Counted from the stretch's first letter, positions 50,855 through 60,400 are shown. The stretch is 64,000 nt of DNA from an uncultured Collinsella sp. (GCA_900765115.1 CAAFQK010000109.1:6811-70810); one strand, 5' to 3'. Translations and numbers: made by a program. Notes: a model not told the origin generated them from the sequence alone.

Positions 50855-52429
50855 ATGGGTAAGAAGCACGATAAGAAGACCAAGCCCGCAGTGGGCAAGA
50901 CGCCCAAAGGCATGAAGGTCGATAAGGCCGTCAAAAAATTCCGCAAGCTCGAGGGCAAGCTGTGGACTCGCGAGTACCTGCTCAAGATTGCCGAGTTCGA
51001 TGGCGCGACGATTGCCCCCGCCAACGGCGCCGCGGCCCGCGCCGATGCTATGGGGACCCTTGCCGGCGAGCACCATAAGCTCCTGACCAGCGAAAAGTCT
51101 GTCGAACTCGTGCACTCGCTGGCACGCGAGACCGTCGCCGGCGGCAAGATCGACGACCCGCAGCTGCTTGACGAGATCCGCGTGCTCGGCCGCGACCAGC
51201 GCGAGGCAAGCGCCATCCCCACCGAGGAGGCCGAAGCCTGGACCAGGCTCACCTGCGAGGCCGACGCCGTGTGGCACAAGGCCAAGACGGCCAACGACTG
51301 GGCGAGCTTTGAGCCCTATGTGGATAGAATCGTCGCCCAACTTAAGCATCAGGCCGAACTCATGGACCCCAAGCGCGACCCATACGATGTTTGGCTCGAC
51401 CAGTACGAGCGCGGCCTTTCCACCGAGAGCTTCGACGCGTTTTGCGACGAGGTCAAGGCCACGGTCGTGCCGCTCGTGCACGCCATCGGCGAGCGCGGCC
51501 AGCAGCCCGCTGCAGACTTTTTGCACGCGCATGTGCCCGAGGCCGCCCAGCGTGCCATGAGCTTCGACCTGATGAAGCTCGTCGGCCTGAACCTGGACGA
51601 CACCACGCTTGCCTTTACCGAGCATCCGTTTAGCGAGGGCTTTGCCGTGGGCGACGCGCGCATCGCGACGCACATCTACGAGGACGACTGCATCTCCAAT
51701 GTCTACAGCATCATCCACGAGGCGGGACACACCATGTACGAGCTGGGCGTCAATCCCGCCTATGCGCGCACCTGCCTGGAGGGCGGCACCTCCATGGGCA
51801 TCCACGAGAGCCAGAGCCGCTTCTTTGAGAACACCGTAGGCCGCAGCCGCGCTTTTATGGGACCGCTGCTCGAGGTGCTGCGCCGCCACGCGCCCGAGGT
51901 CTATGGCAGCGTGGACGAGGACACGCTCTACCGCGCCGTGAACATCGCGCAGCCGTCGTTGATCCGCACCGAGGCCGACGAGCTCACCTACCCGCTGCAT
52001 ATTATGGTGCGCTACGAGATTGAACGCATGCTGTTTGCCGGCGAAGCCACGGCCAAGGACATCCCCGCGCTTTGGAATCGCTTTATGGACGAGTACCTGG
52101 GCATTCCCGTTCCCGACGACACGCACGGCTGTCTACAGGATACGCACTGGAGCGGCGGCTCGTTTGGCTACTTCCCCACGTATGCGCTGGGCAGTGCCTA
52201 CGATGCCATGTTTGTGCCGGCCATGTGCCGCGACGGTGTCGACCTCAACGGCGCCTGTGCGAGCGGCGACCTGGCACCCGTCCGCGCCTGGCTGGGCGAG
52301 CACATTTGGCAGTGGGGCCGCGCCAAGGACGCGCCGGAGCTCATCAAGGGCGCGTGCGGCATGGCGTTCGATGCCCGCTACTACTGCAGCTACCTGCAGG
52401 ACAAGTTCACCACGCTCTACGAGCTGTAA
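50855..52429 (+). CDS. Carboxypeptidase M32 family (Taq type)
   Basis: 524 residues. The metal site HEAGH is at 288-292 and the downstream Glu lies in GIHESQSRFFENTVGRSRAF. The pair HPF-x-x-GFAVGDARIATHIYE upstream and IRTEADELTYPLHIMVRYEI downstream are family marks. It removes C-terminal residues from peptides in the cytoplasm. A Lys-rich tail (about 1-30, KKHDKKTKPAVGKTPKG) precedes the conserved part and is unusual for the family. ATG 50855 has AAGGAT upstream. Confidence 0.93.
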   Translation: MGKKHDKKTKPAVGKTPKGMKVDKAVKKFRKLEGKLWTREYLLKIAEFDGATIAPANGAAARADAMGTLAGEHHKLLTSEKSVELVHSLARETVAGGKIDDPQLLDEIRVLGRDQREASAIPTEEAEAWTRLTCEADAVWHKAKTANDWASFEPYVDRIVAQLKHQAELMDPKRDPYDVWLDQYERGLSTESFDAFCDEVKATVVPLVHAIGERGQQPAADFLHAHVPEAAQRAMSFDLMKLVGLNLDDTTLAFTEHPFSEGFAVGDARIATHIYEDDCISNVYSIIHEAGHTMYELGVNPAYARTCLEGGTSMGIHESQSRFFENTVGRSRAFMGPLLEVLRRHAPEVYGSVDEDTLYRAVNIAQPSLIRTEADELTYPLHIMVRYEIERMLFAGEATAKDIPALWNRFMDEYLGIPVPDDTHGCLQDTHWSGGSFGYFPTYALGSAYDAMFVPAMCRDGVDLNGACASGDLAPVRAWLGEHIWQWGRAKDAPELIKGACGMAFDARYYCSYLQDKFTTLYEL

Positions 52430-52454
52430 GGCATAACCGACACGCCAACGCAAA

Positions 52455-52493
52455 GGGGACGCCGCGAAACCAATCCGCAGCGTCCCCTTTTTT
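52455..52493 (+). terminator. Rho-independent terminator of the M32 peptidase gene
   Basis: GGGGACGC (52455-52462) pairs with GCGTCCCC (52480-52487), followed by TTTTTT. Confidence 0.9.
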
Positions 52494-52556
52494 CACCCAA
52501 TAACTAGGTACCCAATGACTAGTTCGTTGACGCTAATGTCTTGGCAACGTCAGCGA

Positions 52557-52652
52557 AAACGGCCCCAAGCGAGCAAGGTGACGTGAAATGAAAGGGCGCT
52601 GACCTTCTGGTCGCGCCCTTGAAATTGAACGTCAGATTGCCGCTTGGGGCCG
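52557..52652. repeat. 15-bp inverted repeat with nested stems
   Basis: AAACGGCCCCAAGCG (52557-52571) and its exact complement (52638-52652) enclose a GACGT/ACGTC pair and a central AAGGGCGC-GACC/GGTC-GCGCCCTT hairpin. The nesting suggests a folded RNA or cruciform rather than a plain terminator. Confidence 0.6.
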
Positions 52653-52667
52653 TTTGCAGCGTCGAGC

Positions 52668-52697
52668 AGCTACGCGGTTTGGTAAAACCGCGTAGCT
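52668..52697. terminator. 13-bp perfect hairpin overlapping the glmM stop
   Basis: AGCTACGCGGTTT and its complement pair around a 4-base loop. No T-tract follows on the minus strand, so termination is not certain. Confidence 0.45.
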
Positions 52698-54027
52698 ATA
52701 AAGCCTCGAGCGCGTTGGCGATGCGCTTCATGGCGGCATCGGCGGATGCTTGGTCGGGCGCCTCGACCAGCACGCGGATAACCGACTCGGTTCCGCTCTT
52801 GCGCACGAGCACGCGGCCCTCGCCTGCCAGCGCAACCTCGGCCTCGGCGATGGCGTTCTGCACGCCCATATTCTCGAGCGCGGCGTCCTTGTCCGCCACG
52901 TGCACGGCCACCTGCGCCTGTGGCAGCAGCTTGCACGGAGCCGTGAGCTGCGAGAGCGTCTCGCGCTCGGCACGAATCACTTCCATCACGCGCAGCGAGG
53001 TCATAATGCCGTCGCCCGTGCGCTCGATATCGCCAAAGATCGTATGGCCCGTCTGCTCGCCGCCCAGGCTGTAGCCGCCCTCGCGCATCTTGGCATACAC
53101 GTGACGGTCGCCCACGCCGCTGGTCACGGCACTCAGGCCGGCAAGCTCCAACGACTTGATCAGGCCAAAGTTGCTGGCGATCGTCGGCACCACGGTACCG
53201 CCCGAGAGACGCCCGTGCTTGTTCAGGTACACACCGCACACGTACAGGATCTGGTCGCCGTCGACCACGCGGCCGCGCTCGTCCACGGCCAGGCAGCGGT
53301 CGGCATCGCCATCGTAGGCAAAGCCCACATCCAGGCCCTGCTCCACCACGTGGCGCTGCAGGCGCTCAATATGCGTAGAGCCGCAGTCGACATTGATGTT
53401 AAAGCCGTCGGGCGCGGCATTGATCACGCGCACATCGGCGCCCAGTGCGTCGAACACCGGCTTGGCCACCGAGGATGCCGAGCCGTTGGCGCAATCGATG
53501 CCGATCTTGACGCCCTGCAGCGAAAAGTTCGCGCTGGCGATGAGCGAAGCAATGTAGCGGTTGCGGCCCTGCATGTAGTCCACCGTGGCGCCGATGTGGT
53601 TGCCCGTGGCCAGCGGCACCTCGCTCTTGCCATCGATGTAGTCCTCGATGAGCTCCAGTACGTCCTCGTCCATCTTAAAGCCGTCGCTGTTGACGAGCTT
53701 AATGCCGTTATCGCAAAACGGATTGTGGCTCGCGCTGATCATGATGCCGCAATCGAAGCAGCCTTCCACGGTCTGGTGCGCTACGCCCGGCGTGGGGATC
53801 ACGTGCAGCATATAGGCGTCCGCACCGCTCGCGACCAGGCCGCTCACCAGCGCCGCCTCGAACATATAACTCGAGCGACGCGTGTCCTTGCCCACGATGA
53901 CGCGCGCCTTAGCACTGCGGTTGGCGCCGTAATACCAGCCCACAAAACGGCCAATCTTATAAGCGTGCTCTACCGTCAGCCCAACGTTGGCCTCACCGCG
54001 AAAGCCGTCGGTGCCAAAGTACTTCAT
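52696..54027 (-). CDS. glmM: Phosphoglucosamine mutase
   Basis: 443 residues. KYFGTDGFRGEAN opens the protein; MISASHNPFCDNGIK holds the phosphorylated Ser (S100); AYDGDADRCLAVDERG is the metal loop; GGEQTGH is the sugar loop; and RKSGTESVIRVLVEA binds phosphate. It converts glucosamine-6-P to glucosamine-1-P, feeding UDP-GlcNAc for peptidoglycan and for the capsule genes at the left of the window. A terminator precedes its start, so it has its own promoter. Confidence 0.95.
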   Translation of the reverse strand: MKYFGTDGFRGEANVGLTVEHAYKIGRFVGWYYGANRSAKARVIVGKDTRRSSYMFEAALVSGLVASGADAYMLHVIPTPGVAHQTVEGCFDCGIMISASHNPFCDNGIKLVNSDGFKMDEDVLELIEDYIDGKSEVPLATGNHIGATVDYMQGRNRYIASLIASANFSLQGVKIGIDCANGSASSVAKPVFDALGADVRVINAAPDGFNINVDCGSTHIERLQRHVVEQGLDVGFAYDGDADRCLAVDERGRVVDGDQILYVCGVYLNKHGRLSGGTVVPTIASNFGLIKSLELAGLSAVTSGVGDRHVYAKMREGGYSLGGEQTGHTIFGDIERTGDGIMTSLRVMEVIRAERETLSQLTAPCKLLPQAQVAVHVADKDAALENMGVQNAIAEAEVALAGEGRVLVRKSGTESVIRVLVEAPDQASADAAMKRIANALEAL

Positions 54028-54046
54028 GCGCTCTCCTTACAAAATA

Positions 54047-54080
54047 GGGGCGAACAGATTGCCTGTCCGCCCCAAAATGG
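54047..54080 (-). terminator. Terminator between the DUF4012 gene and glmM
   Basis: GGGGCG-ACAG and CTGT-CGCCCC pair around a short loop at 54047-54073; the minus strand then reads TATTTTG. It ends the DUF4012 transcript. Confidence 0.75.
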
Positions 54081-54110
54081 TACTCGATTATCTGCGCTAC
54101 CAGAAAAACC

Positions 54111-56423
54111 CTACGCCGACGCGCTGTCGCGAGCCGCCTGGCATGTAGGAGTCTGACGCAGCGTAAGCGGCTTGTCCCCCGCCTCGGCCGACGTGGTCAG
54201 CGTATACGTGATCGTCGTCGTCTCGCCAGCATGCAGGTCAACGGTTCCTGAATAGCAGGGAGCTCCGTGCCAAGTGGCAGCGAACAGTCCAAACTGAGTC
54301 CCCTCGACGGTTAGATCGGTAATGCTGCCGCCTGTCGGCGCAAACAGTGATACATACAAGCGCTCATCGTCACGCGAGGTCCCAGGCGCACTGGCCGCTA
54401 CGTAGTCGGGCAGCTTACCTGCCTCCTCCTGCGTCATGATGTTCGTCAGGGTAACGGTGATGCGATACGAGCAAGCGCCGTCGCCGTTCTTCACGCCCTG
54501 ACCAATCTGCGTATCGGCGTTCAGATACCAGTCGAGCTTGGAGAAGCTCAGGTTGTTAAAGTAGACACCAGCAACGGGATCTTCACTCGGGTCATCCGGA
54601 TCGGGCAGTGAGGCGTCGATGTTCATCTCCTTGATAGCGTTCTGCTCGTCATCGTTTTTCATCCACGCGATCAGGCGGCCCTCTTCGGCACCGCGCTCAA
54701 CGGCGCTGACAAGGTTCGCGACATCGACGTCGCCGATACCGCCAAGGATCTTGTCAAAGGCAGCGCTGGCGACGGATGCAAAGATGCCGTCCGACTCCTC
54801 GACCGGATAGTTCCAGTACACATCATGCATAAGCACCTTCGCCGCGTTAGTACCGTCAACGACTGTACCGTCGGGCAGTGAAACATTACCCACGAGGCCC
54901 AACAGATACTGCAGGAATACCGGATCGATACCAATGACGCCATCGACGTCCTGACCATATTCAGACTTCCACAGCGCGGCGACACGCTGCGAATTACGGG
55001 GCCAGTCGGGCGAATAGGTGTTGCCCGAGATGTATAGGTTGCTGTGGTCACCAAACAGCGTCTCATCTTCTTCGTCGACGCTCTCAACCGCCTCGTCTTT
55101 GCTGCGCGCAATGCAGGGAACAAACTCGCCAATCGACATCTGGCCGTCGGTGACCGAAATCAGACCCTGCGAACCGCCAAAGCCGCCGCAGGCACGAATC
55201 TCGACGTTGTTCATGGCGTACATAAGGTAGTTGCGCGTCTGGCCGTTGGCGCCGAGCATCTGGGGAAGGACGGGGGCGACCTTCTCCGCCGCGTCAACCG
55301 CGCCGTTGAGGGTGGCAAAGCCGTCCTTGGCCTTATCGACCAGCTCGGTCACCTGGGAAATATGAGTATCGCCAATGCCCTGGACCTTCTCGTTGGCGCT
55401 CTTGAACACCTTCGAGCTGCTGGAAAGCGAATCGGCGACCGCCTGCAGCGCGGACACGTTAATCATGCCGTCCTGGAACAGCTTGCCGGGCGTAGCCTGC
55501 GAGAGGTTATCGGCCATGGGAACCAGCGCATTGCTCGAGACATCGGACAGGGCGTCAATCATGGTGCGGGCCGCATTGATATCGCTGCCATACACCGGGA
55601 TAAACGAAGCCGCCGCCCACAGCGGGCTCGAGGTCTCCGCCTTCATGCTGTTACAGAGCTCATCGATCTTCTTCGCGTCGTCAGGCAGCGTCGAAAAATC
55701 GCCCGACGTGACCTTGTCCTTAAGGCCACCGACGATCTCGACAGCCTCCTTCGCTTCGCTCTTTACGGTCTTTGCCGAGTTAAGCAGCATAAAGCCGCTT
55801 GCGCCAAGCGCAACGAGAAGCACCGCGACTACAGCGGCAATAATGGCGCCGGTGTGACGCTTTTTGCGCTCGCCCTTGCGATGGCGATGACGGACCAGAC
55901 CGTCAGAGGTCGAACTCGACGAAGCGTCGCTACCGTAGTTCAAGCCAAAATCGTAATAATCTTCCTTGGAACCCGAGCCCGCAAACTCGGCACCGCTATC
56001 ATCCAGGCGGGCAAACGTGCCAGTCTCGGAGGCGCCGGTGTAAATCGTGCCAAGGTTACCCGTAAGCCCCGCGCCACCGGCAGAGGGAGTATTGTTGGCG
56101 GCCTTGTCGGCATTAACGTTACCGGCGGCATTCGCGGCGTTGGCAGCACCTGCGTTGTTCGCGGGTACCGAAGGAGCCCCGCTCGGCTGCGACGTGGAGG
56201 TTGCACCGCCCGCAAAGACATTCCCTCTTGCACGGCCGGTCTTTTTTGCCTTTTGAGACTGCTCGTACAGAGCGGTAAACATCGCCGTCTCGCCCGGGGA
56301 CACGCGCTTACCGGAACCGCCCTGTCCAGCGCCGCCCGGCGTGCCGGCCTTACCAGCCCCGTTCGGACGCGGCGGAACTGCAGGGCGGCCGCTATCGCTG
56401 CCCTTAAAGTGATTACCAGCCAT
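54111..56423 (-). CDS. DUF4012 surface protein
   Basis: 770 residues. A Gly/Pro/Ala-rich cytoplasmic tail (about 1-190) is followed by a basic stretch and one membrane helix (GAIIAAVVAVLLVALGASGF), then a long outer domain. That domain carries DUF4012 features: YLMYAMNNVEIRACGGFGGS and GVIGIDPVFLQYLLGLVGNV. Members occur in Gram-positives, often near cell-wall or polysaccharide genes, with unknown function. ATG 56423 follows GAGGATT. It is one gene upstream of glmM but separately terminated. Confidence 0.83.
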   Translation of the reverse strand: MAGNHFKGSDSGRPAVPPRPNGAGKAGTPGGAGQGGSGKRVSPGETAMFTALYEQSQKAKKTGRARGNVFAGGATSTSQPSGAPSVPANNAGAANAANAAGNVNADKAANNTPSAGGAGLTGNLGTIYTGASETGTFARLDDSGAEFAGSGSKEDYYDFGLNYGSDASSSSTSDGLVRHRHRKGERKKRHTGAIIAAVVAVLLVALGASGFMLLNSAKTVKSEAKEAVEIVGGLKDKVTSGDFSTLPDDAKKIDELCNSMKAETSSPLWAAASFIPVYGSDINAARTMIDALSDVSSNALVPMADNLSQATPGKLFQDGMINVSALQAVADSLSSSSKVFKSANEKVQGIGDTHISQVTELVDKAKDGFATLNGAVDAAEKVAPVLPQMLGANGQTRNYLMYAMNNVEIRACGGFGGSQGLISVTDGQMSIGEFVPCIARSKDEAVESVDEEDETLFGDHSNLYISGNTYSPDWPRNSQRVAALWKSEYGQDVDGVIGIDPVFLQYLLGLVGNVSLPDGTVVDGTNAAKVLMHDVYWNYPVEESDGIFASVASAAFDKILGGIGDVDVANLVSAVERGAEEGRLIAWMKNDDEQNAIKEMNIDASLPDPDDPSEDPVAGVYFNNLSFSKLDWYLNADTQIGQGVKNGDGACSYRITVTLTNIMTQEEAGKLPDYVAASAPGTSRDDERLYVSLFAPTGGSITDLTVEGTQFGLFAATWHGAPCYSGTVDLHAGETTTITYTLTTSAEAGDKPLTLRQTPTCQAARDSASA

Positions 56424-56572
56424 AAAGAAATCCTCGCAATTGAGTCGCAATGAAAAAGTCCATAACGTTGCTAGTTTATGGCATTTTGAGCATCGACAGC
56501 TAAACTCCAGACACGGACATCAATTGGCGAAAATGCGGCACAACACCTTTTCTGTCTTGGCGGCGGCGCTAG

Positions 56573-57595
56573 CTACACCGTAAGGTACATCATCACGATG
56601 ATCATGGCAAAGCCGATAAGGTCGGTCGGCAAAAACACCGTCCCCAGCATAACGGCGCTGGTGATGGTCGCCGAAACCGGCTCCACAGTTCCGATGAGGC
56701 TCGCGCGCACCGAGCCGATGTCCTTAACGCCCTGCATATAAAGCATGTAAGCAAAAAACGAGCCGATAACCACGAACACCGCGAGCGCCTCGATGCCGGC
56801 AGCGTCGAGCGCCGGCATATGCGCCCAGGGCTGCACGAAGACGCACGAGACCACGCCCGCCGTGAGCATTGCCGAGCCCGTGACGATGGGGCTACCGTAT
56901 TCGGGCAGGATCTTGGCGGGAATCACCGCCATACACGCGGCGCTGACCGCACACATAAGACCTGCTGCCAGGCCAAGCGGCGAGATATTCAGGCTGGTGG
57001 GGTCGCCGCCGGTGGCGATTAAAAAGGTTCCACCCAGAGCTAGGCCAATGCCGATGACTTCGCGAGTACGCGGCATGCGGCGATCGATCACGCAGGTGTA
57101 GCCCATGATGATAACGAGCTGCAGGCACTGGAGCACCGTCGCGGTTCCGGCGTTCGTCAGGCGCACGGCCGAAAGATAGCAAAACTGGTTGAACAGCAGG
57201 CCAAAGGCGGTAAAGAGCAGCAGCTGCTTGCGATCGGCGGGTGTGGTCCAGAGCTTAATCAGGCGCTCGCGGTCGCGCGTAACAACCACGGCCATAAAGA
57301 GTAGACCGGCGAGAATCTGACGCACGCTCATAAGCCACAAGGTGTCGACGTGGTAGGTATCGAACAGAAAGCTCGCGCTGGTGCCCGAGAAGCCCCAAAA
57401 CGAACCGCCCACCAGCGTAGCCAAGACGCCCGTGATCATCTTGCGCGACGACGCATCGTTAAGGCGGTCGCGCCAGGCGCGGCGGGTGCTACGGCTGAGC
57501 TCGTCGGTGCCCTCGGGCACATCAATGTTCGATATATCGGTCATCGGCACCGAAGCCCCTGCGCCTTCGACCTGCTCGACACACTCTTTGCTCAT
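56573..57595 (-). CDS. DMT-superfamily transporter (EamA)
   Basis: 340 residues with ten hydrophobic segments in two EamA repeats: GVLATLVGGSFWGFSGTSAS in the first, and LAAGLMCAVSAACMAVIPAK in the second, where GTVEPVSATITSAVMLGTVF is the conserved glutamate helix. It probably exports a metabolite or amino acid; substrate unknown. A hydrophilic N-terminal tail of about 50 residues precedes the first helix. ATG 57595 has GGGGGAG upstream; longer frames are unsupported. The 57,596-57,826 gap holds nothing else I can identify. Confidence 0.85.
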   Translation of the reverse strand: MSKECVEQVEGAGASVPMTDISNIDVPEGTDELSRSTRRAWRDRLNDASSRKMITGVLATLVGGSFWGFSGTSASFLFDTYHVDTLWLMSVRQILAGLLFMAVVVTRDRERLIKLWTTPADRKQLLLFTAFGLLFNQFCYLSAVRLTNAGTATVLQCLQLVIIMGYTCVIDRRMPRTREVIGIGLALGGTFLIATGGDPTSLNISPLGLAAGLMCAVSAACMAVIPAKILPEYGSPIVTGSAMLTAGVVSCVFVQPWAHMPALDAAGIEALAVFVVIGSFFAYMLYMQGVKDIGSVRASLIGTVEPVSATITSAVMLGTVFLPTDLIGFAMIIVMMYLTV

Positions 57596-57826
57596 TCCAC
57601 TCCCCCGAAACAGCCTGGAAACAATTCGGCTTACCTTACCACGGCGAAGGCACCAGCTGGAGGCTTGTCCGCTTATCGGTAGGACAATTCCGCAGGCGTC
57701 TTTCCATAGCTCGATACCGCAATGGCCTTGCATTATGCGACAGCCAAATCGCGGCAGCAGGCTCTTTTGAAATGGATGCGACAAAGCCCCCGAATTCCAC
57801 AATGTAAGCGATTTTTAAAAATGTTC

Positions 57827-57855
57827 TTGCCACCGAGTTCAGGCTCCGTTATATT
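57827..57855 (+). promoter_or_regulatory. Promoter of tRNA-Val
   Basis: TTGCCA (-35) and TATATT (-10) are exactly 17 bases apart, 30 bases ahead of the tRNA. Confidence 0.78.
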
Positions 57856-57884
57856 ATCCCTTGCGCGCTTGCGCACCCTTGATC

Positions 57885-57959
57885 GGGCGTTTAGCTCAGG
57901 GGGAGAGCGCTTCCCTGACACGGAAGAGGTCAGAAGTTCAAATCTTCTAACGCCCACCA
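57885..57959 (+). tRNA. tRNA-Val (GAC)
   Basis: Acceptor GGGCGTT/AACGCCC pairs fully, D-arm GCTC/GAGC, anticodon stem CTTCC/GGAAG with loop CTGACAC (anticodon GAC), T-arm AGAAG/CTTCT with TTCAAAT. The CCA end is encoded at 57957-57959. Confidence 0.96.
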
Positions 57960-57967
57960 AATGTTCG

Positions 57968-58004
57968 CAGCTCAGAGGCTATGTCCTCTGGGCTGTTTTG
58001 TTTT
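57968..58004 (+). terminator. Terminator of tRNA-Val
   Basis: CAGCTCAGAGG and CCTCTGGGCTG form an 11-bp stem (one G-U type pair) followed by TTTTGTTTT. Confidence 0.85.
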
Positions 58005-58185
58005 ATGTCGCCAAATCCGCCGGCAGTTCCAACCGCCCAACTAGCCAAAAGCCGACCATCTACTTGCCGATCTATCCATCGACATAACCAATCAGTCCGC
58101 ACCGCAACTTCTCAGCAAAACGCCGCGATGTATGCGCCCTGCGGTATCCTTGGGCCACTTGCACCTGCAGCACCAAGGAGCCGCC

Positions 58186-58872
58186 ATGCGCACCGAGCTC
58201 GATGTCCCCTTTTCGCACAAAGAAGAAGCCAAGGCGCTGGGCGCCAAATGGGACCGGACCAAGAAGGTCTGGTATGTACCCAGCGGCGTCAACCCCGAGC
58301 CCTTTGCCGAGTGGCTGCCCGGTGTTGACCGATCCGACCCCTCAGCGCCGTATATATATCTAGTACTGGGCAAGCGCGAGTGCTGGAAGTGTCACAAAGA
58401 GACCTCGGTCGCGGCCTTCGGCATTCCCTATCGAACCGATAACGACGAGAGCGTCGCCATCGCGCACGCGCCCAACGAATCCGGGCACATTGCCATCGAC
58501 ACGGCCAACGCCAACGCACTCGCCATCGTGCCCGCTCTTGGCTGCGTGCCGGGCGAGATCCGCGACTACCTTCATAAGCGCTGCGGCTACAAGCCCGTAG
58601 GCGCGCGAGCCTCCAAAGCCCCGTCGCTCGGCAACACGTGCACCAGTTGCGACGCGCTGCAAGGCAGCCGCTATCTGTTCGAGGAGCCCTCGTCCCCGTT
58701 TGCCCTCACTGCCATCAACAAGCTGCCGGCACTGGAGTTTATACGCGTCGAAGTTGCCGGCGTCTTTGGCGTCCCGGCCACGCGTACCGACTTTGACCAG
58801 GCGCTCTTTACCTGGGCACGCGACCATCACGCCGAGTTCCACAAGCAGCTCGGTGAGGGGATTTATTTGTAG
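58186..58872 (+). CDS. DUF5710 domain hypothetical protein
   Basis: 228 residues. The first 50 (LDVPFSHKEEAKALGAKWDR, TKKVWYVPSGVNPEPFAEWL) are the DUF5710 module, a short W/Y-rich domain often joined to DNA-handling enzymes. After it come two CxxC pairs (CWKCHKE near 66, CTSCDA near 162) that could form a zinc site. The rest is unrecognised. ATG 58186 has AAGGAGCC upstream. It stands alone, just after tRNA-Val. Confidence 0.75.
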   Translation: MRTELDVPFSHKEEAKALGAKWDRTKKVWYVPSGVNPEPFAEWLPGVDRSDPSAPYIYLVLGKRECWKCHKETSVAAFGIPYRTDNDESVAIAHAPNESGHIAIDTANANALAIVPALGCVPGEIRDYLHKRCGYKPVGARASKAPSLGNTCTSCDALQGSRYLFEEPSSPFALTAINKLPALEFIRVEVAGVFGVPATRTDFDQALFTWARDHHAEFHKQLGEGIYL

Positions 58873-58910
58873 GGACGGAGGGGCCTTCACAGCCAGCTCC
58901 TCCGCATCAC

Positions 58911-59195
58911 CTATCCCTCGTCGCCGGCGTCGTACACGATATCGAGGCCACAAACGGGGCATTTCTCCGGATACACCGGCATATGAACGCCTGTCCGTTT
59001 TCTCACTTCGTCGCTGAGCCTGTCGCACGCATCGATGAACCGAATGTCAAGACACGGTATTTGCGAGCCGCAGCAAGGGCAAGCGACGACAAACGACCTG
59101 CAATCAACCTCTACGCTCGGAAACATATTGCTGTCTATAAGGGCACACGGCAGTTTTCCGTACTTCCCCATCGCAATATCGCCTCGCCAGCTCAT
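58911..59195 (-). CDS. Small zinc-ribbon hypothetical protein
   Basis: 94 residues with two CxxC knuckles, ACPCCGSQIPC near 39-48 and CPVCGLD near 80-86, which fit one zinc ribbon. No other family feature is visible. ATG 59195 has GAGAGGGG upstream; a longer frame starts at 59267 without a site. It converges with the DUF5710 gene. Confidence 0.6.
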   Translation of the reverse strand: MSWRGDIAMGKYGKLPCALIDSNMFPSVEVDCRSFVVACPCCGSQIPCLDIRFIDACDRLSDEVRKRTGVHMPVYPEKCPVCGLDIVYDAGDEG

Positions 59196-59317
59196 ACACG
59201 CTCCCCTCTCGCTATACAAATTAGGAAGAGCATGCATTGGCGGGCGTGTACGAGATTGCATCGCCACGCGATCCGATCAAACAACACGATCGTCAAAGAA
59301 TGCCAAAGCCAAATACG

Positions 59318-60400
59318 CTAATACGGCAGAAGCCCCGCCTTTTCACGCTTCTTTTCCGAGCGATCGAACTCAATGCGATGGGCCTCAAGAAACACCGTAT
59401 TGGGTCGCCACTGACGCTCATTCGGCTGCCTTAGCGTCGCACCCGCAAAGGAAGCGTAGTCGGTCTTATCCAGCAGGTACGATCCGCACAGCCGATATTC
59501 GCCGCAAACAGGCTCAAACGAAATCAGGTGAGCATCAAATAGGGAATGAAGGTCGCGCCGAAGCAGAATGCCGTTGCTGGCAACCTGCGATTTGGGTCCC
59601 GAGTAATTCTCGATATGTGCAGCCTCCAGAGCTTCGCTGACGCCGCAGTCCGACACCGCGCAACGGCCGTCATAGGCGGCAACGAGCTGCTTGCGGAACC
59701 ATTGCTGCCCCAATCGCTCGCGCCTTAACGCATAGCGGACCTTTTCGTCGTCGGTCGCACCCTGTCCGGCAAACTCAATATCGACGGGTATGTGCTTCAG
59801 ATAACTCATGTCGGGCGCAAAACGAGGGTCCGGTCCGCCTTTATGAACAGGACCGTGCAGAACAAACCATCCGTTTTCGGGCTCGAACCGCTCAACAAAC
59901 GCAAGGCCGAGCACCTTATAGCCCACCTCGGTTGCAAATATGACTCCGACTGGGACGCCACATTCCATGCAGTTGAGCATTTTACGGTTGTAATTCTGGT
60001 CTCGAGAACCAACGGCACCCGGCGCTTGAACCGAGTACTTAATGACCCACGTACCATCGTCCAAATAGAGCGGAGGCACATCGGTGTAGAAGCTCTTTTT
60101 AGAGTTATGGACCGAAAGCGCAAAGGTCTTATTGGGATCTTGCTTCACCCGATCCTGGCCCGGCCAGAAGATCCCTGAATCCCGCGTTACGGGAAAGAAA
60201 TCCGAGCCAATTCTCAAACGATACTGATACTGAGGGCTATCTTCCTTGGTGTGATGCGGAAGGCTGGTCCAAACGCCGCCGCGCTGCTCCTCACCCAGAA
60301 ACCACTCCCATGCCTCAACGTATTCGGAAGGCACGAGACTGCAGGCACGGTCATAGCTTGGTCCATCCATCAACGGAACAGCAAGGTCAATGTCGTTCAT
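59318..60400 (-). CDS. HNH endonuclease with an N-terminal PUA/SRA-like region
   Basis: 360 residues. The C-terminal part has CAVSDCGVSEALEAAHIENY then NGILLRRDLHSLFDAHLISF, an HNH_2-type nuclease with the His/Asn/His metal triad, and FDRSEKKREKAG at the end. The middle part (VIKYSVQAPGAVGSRDQNYN, then LNCMECGVPVGVIF, KVLGLAFVERFEPENGWFVL) recalls the base-reading regions of modification-dependent restriction enzymes; this is tentative. It may be a type IV-like defence nuclease. ATG 60400 is preferred over GTG 60409. Confidence 0.75.
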   Translation of the reverse strand: MNDIDLAVPLMDGPSYDRACSLVPSEYVEAWEWFLGEEQRGGVWTSLPHHTKEDSPQYQYRLRIGSDFFPVTRDSGIFWPGQDRVKQDPNKTFALSVHNSKKSFYTDVPPLYLDDGTWVIKYSVQAPGAVGSRDQNYNRKMLNCMECGVPVGVIFATEVGYKVLGLAFVERFEPENGWFVLHGPVHKGGPDPRFAPDMSYLKHIPVDIEFAGQGATDDEKVRYALRRERLGQQWFRKQLVAAYDGRCAVSDCGVSEALEAAHIENYSGPKSQVASNGILLRRDLHSLFDAHLISFEPVCGEYRLCGSYLLDKTDYASFAGATLRQPNERQWRPNTVFLEAHRIEFDRSEKKREKAGLLPY

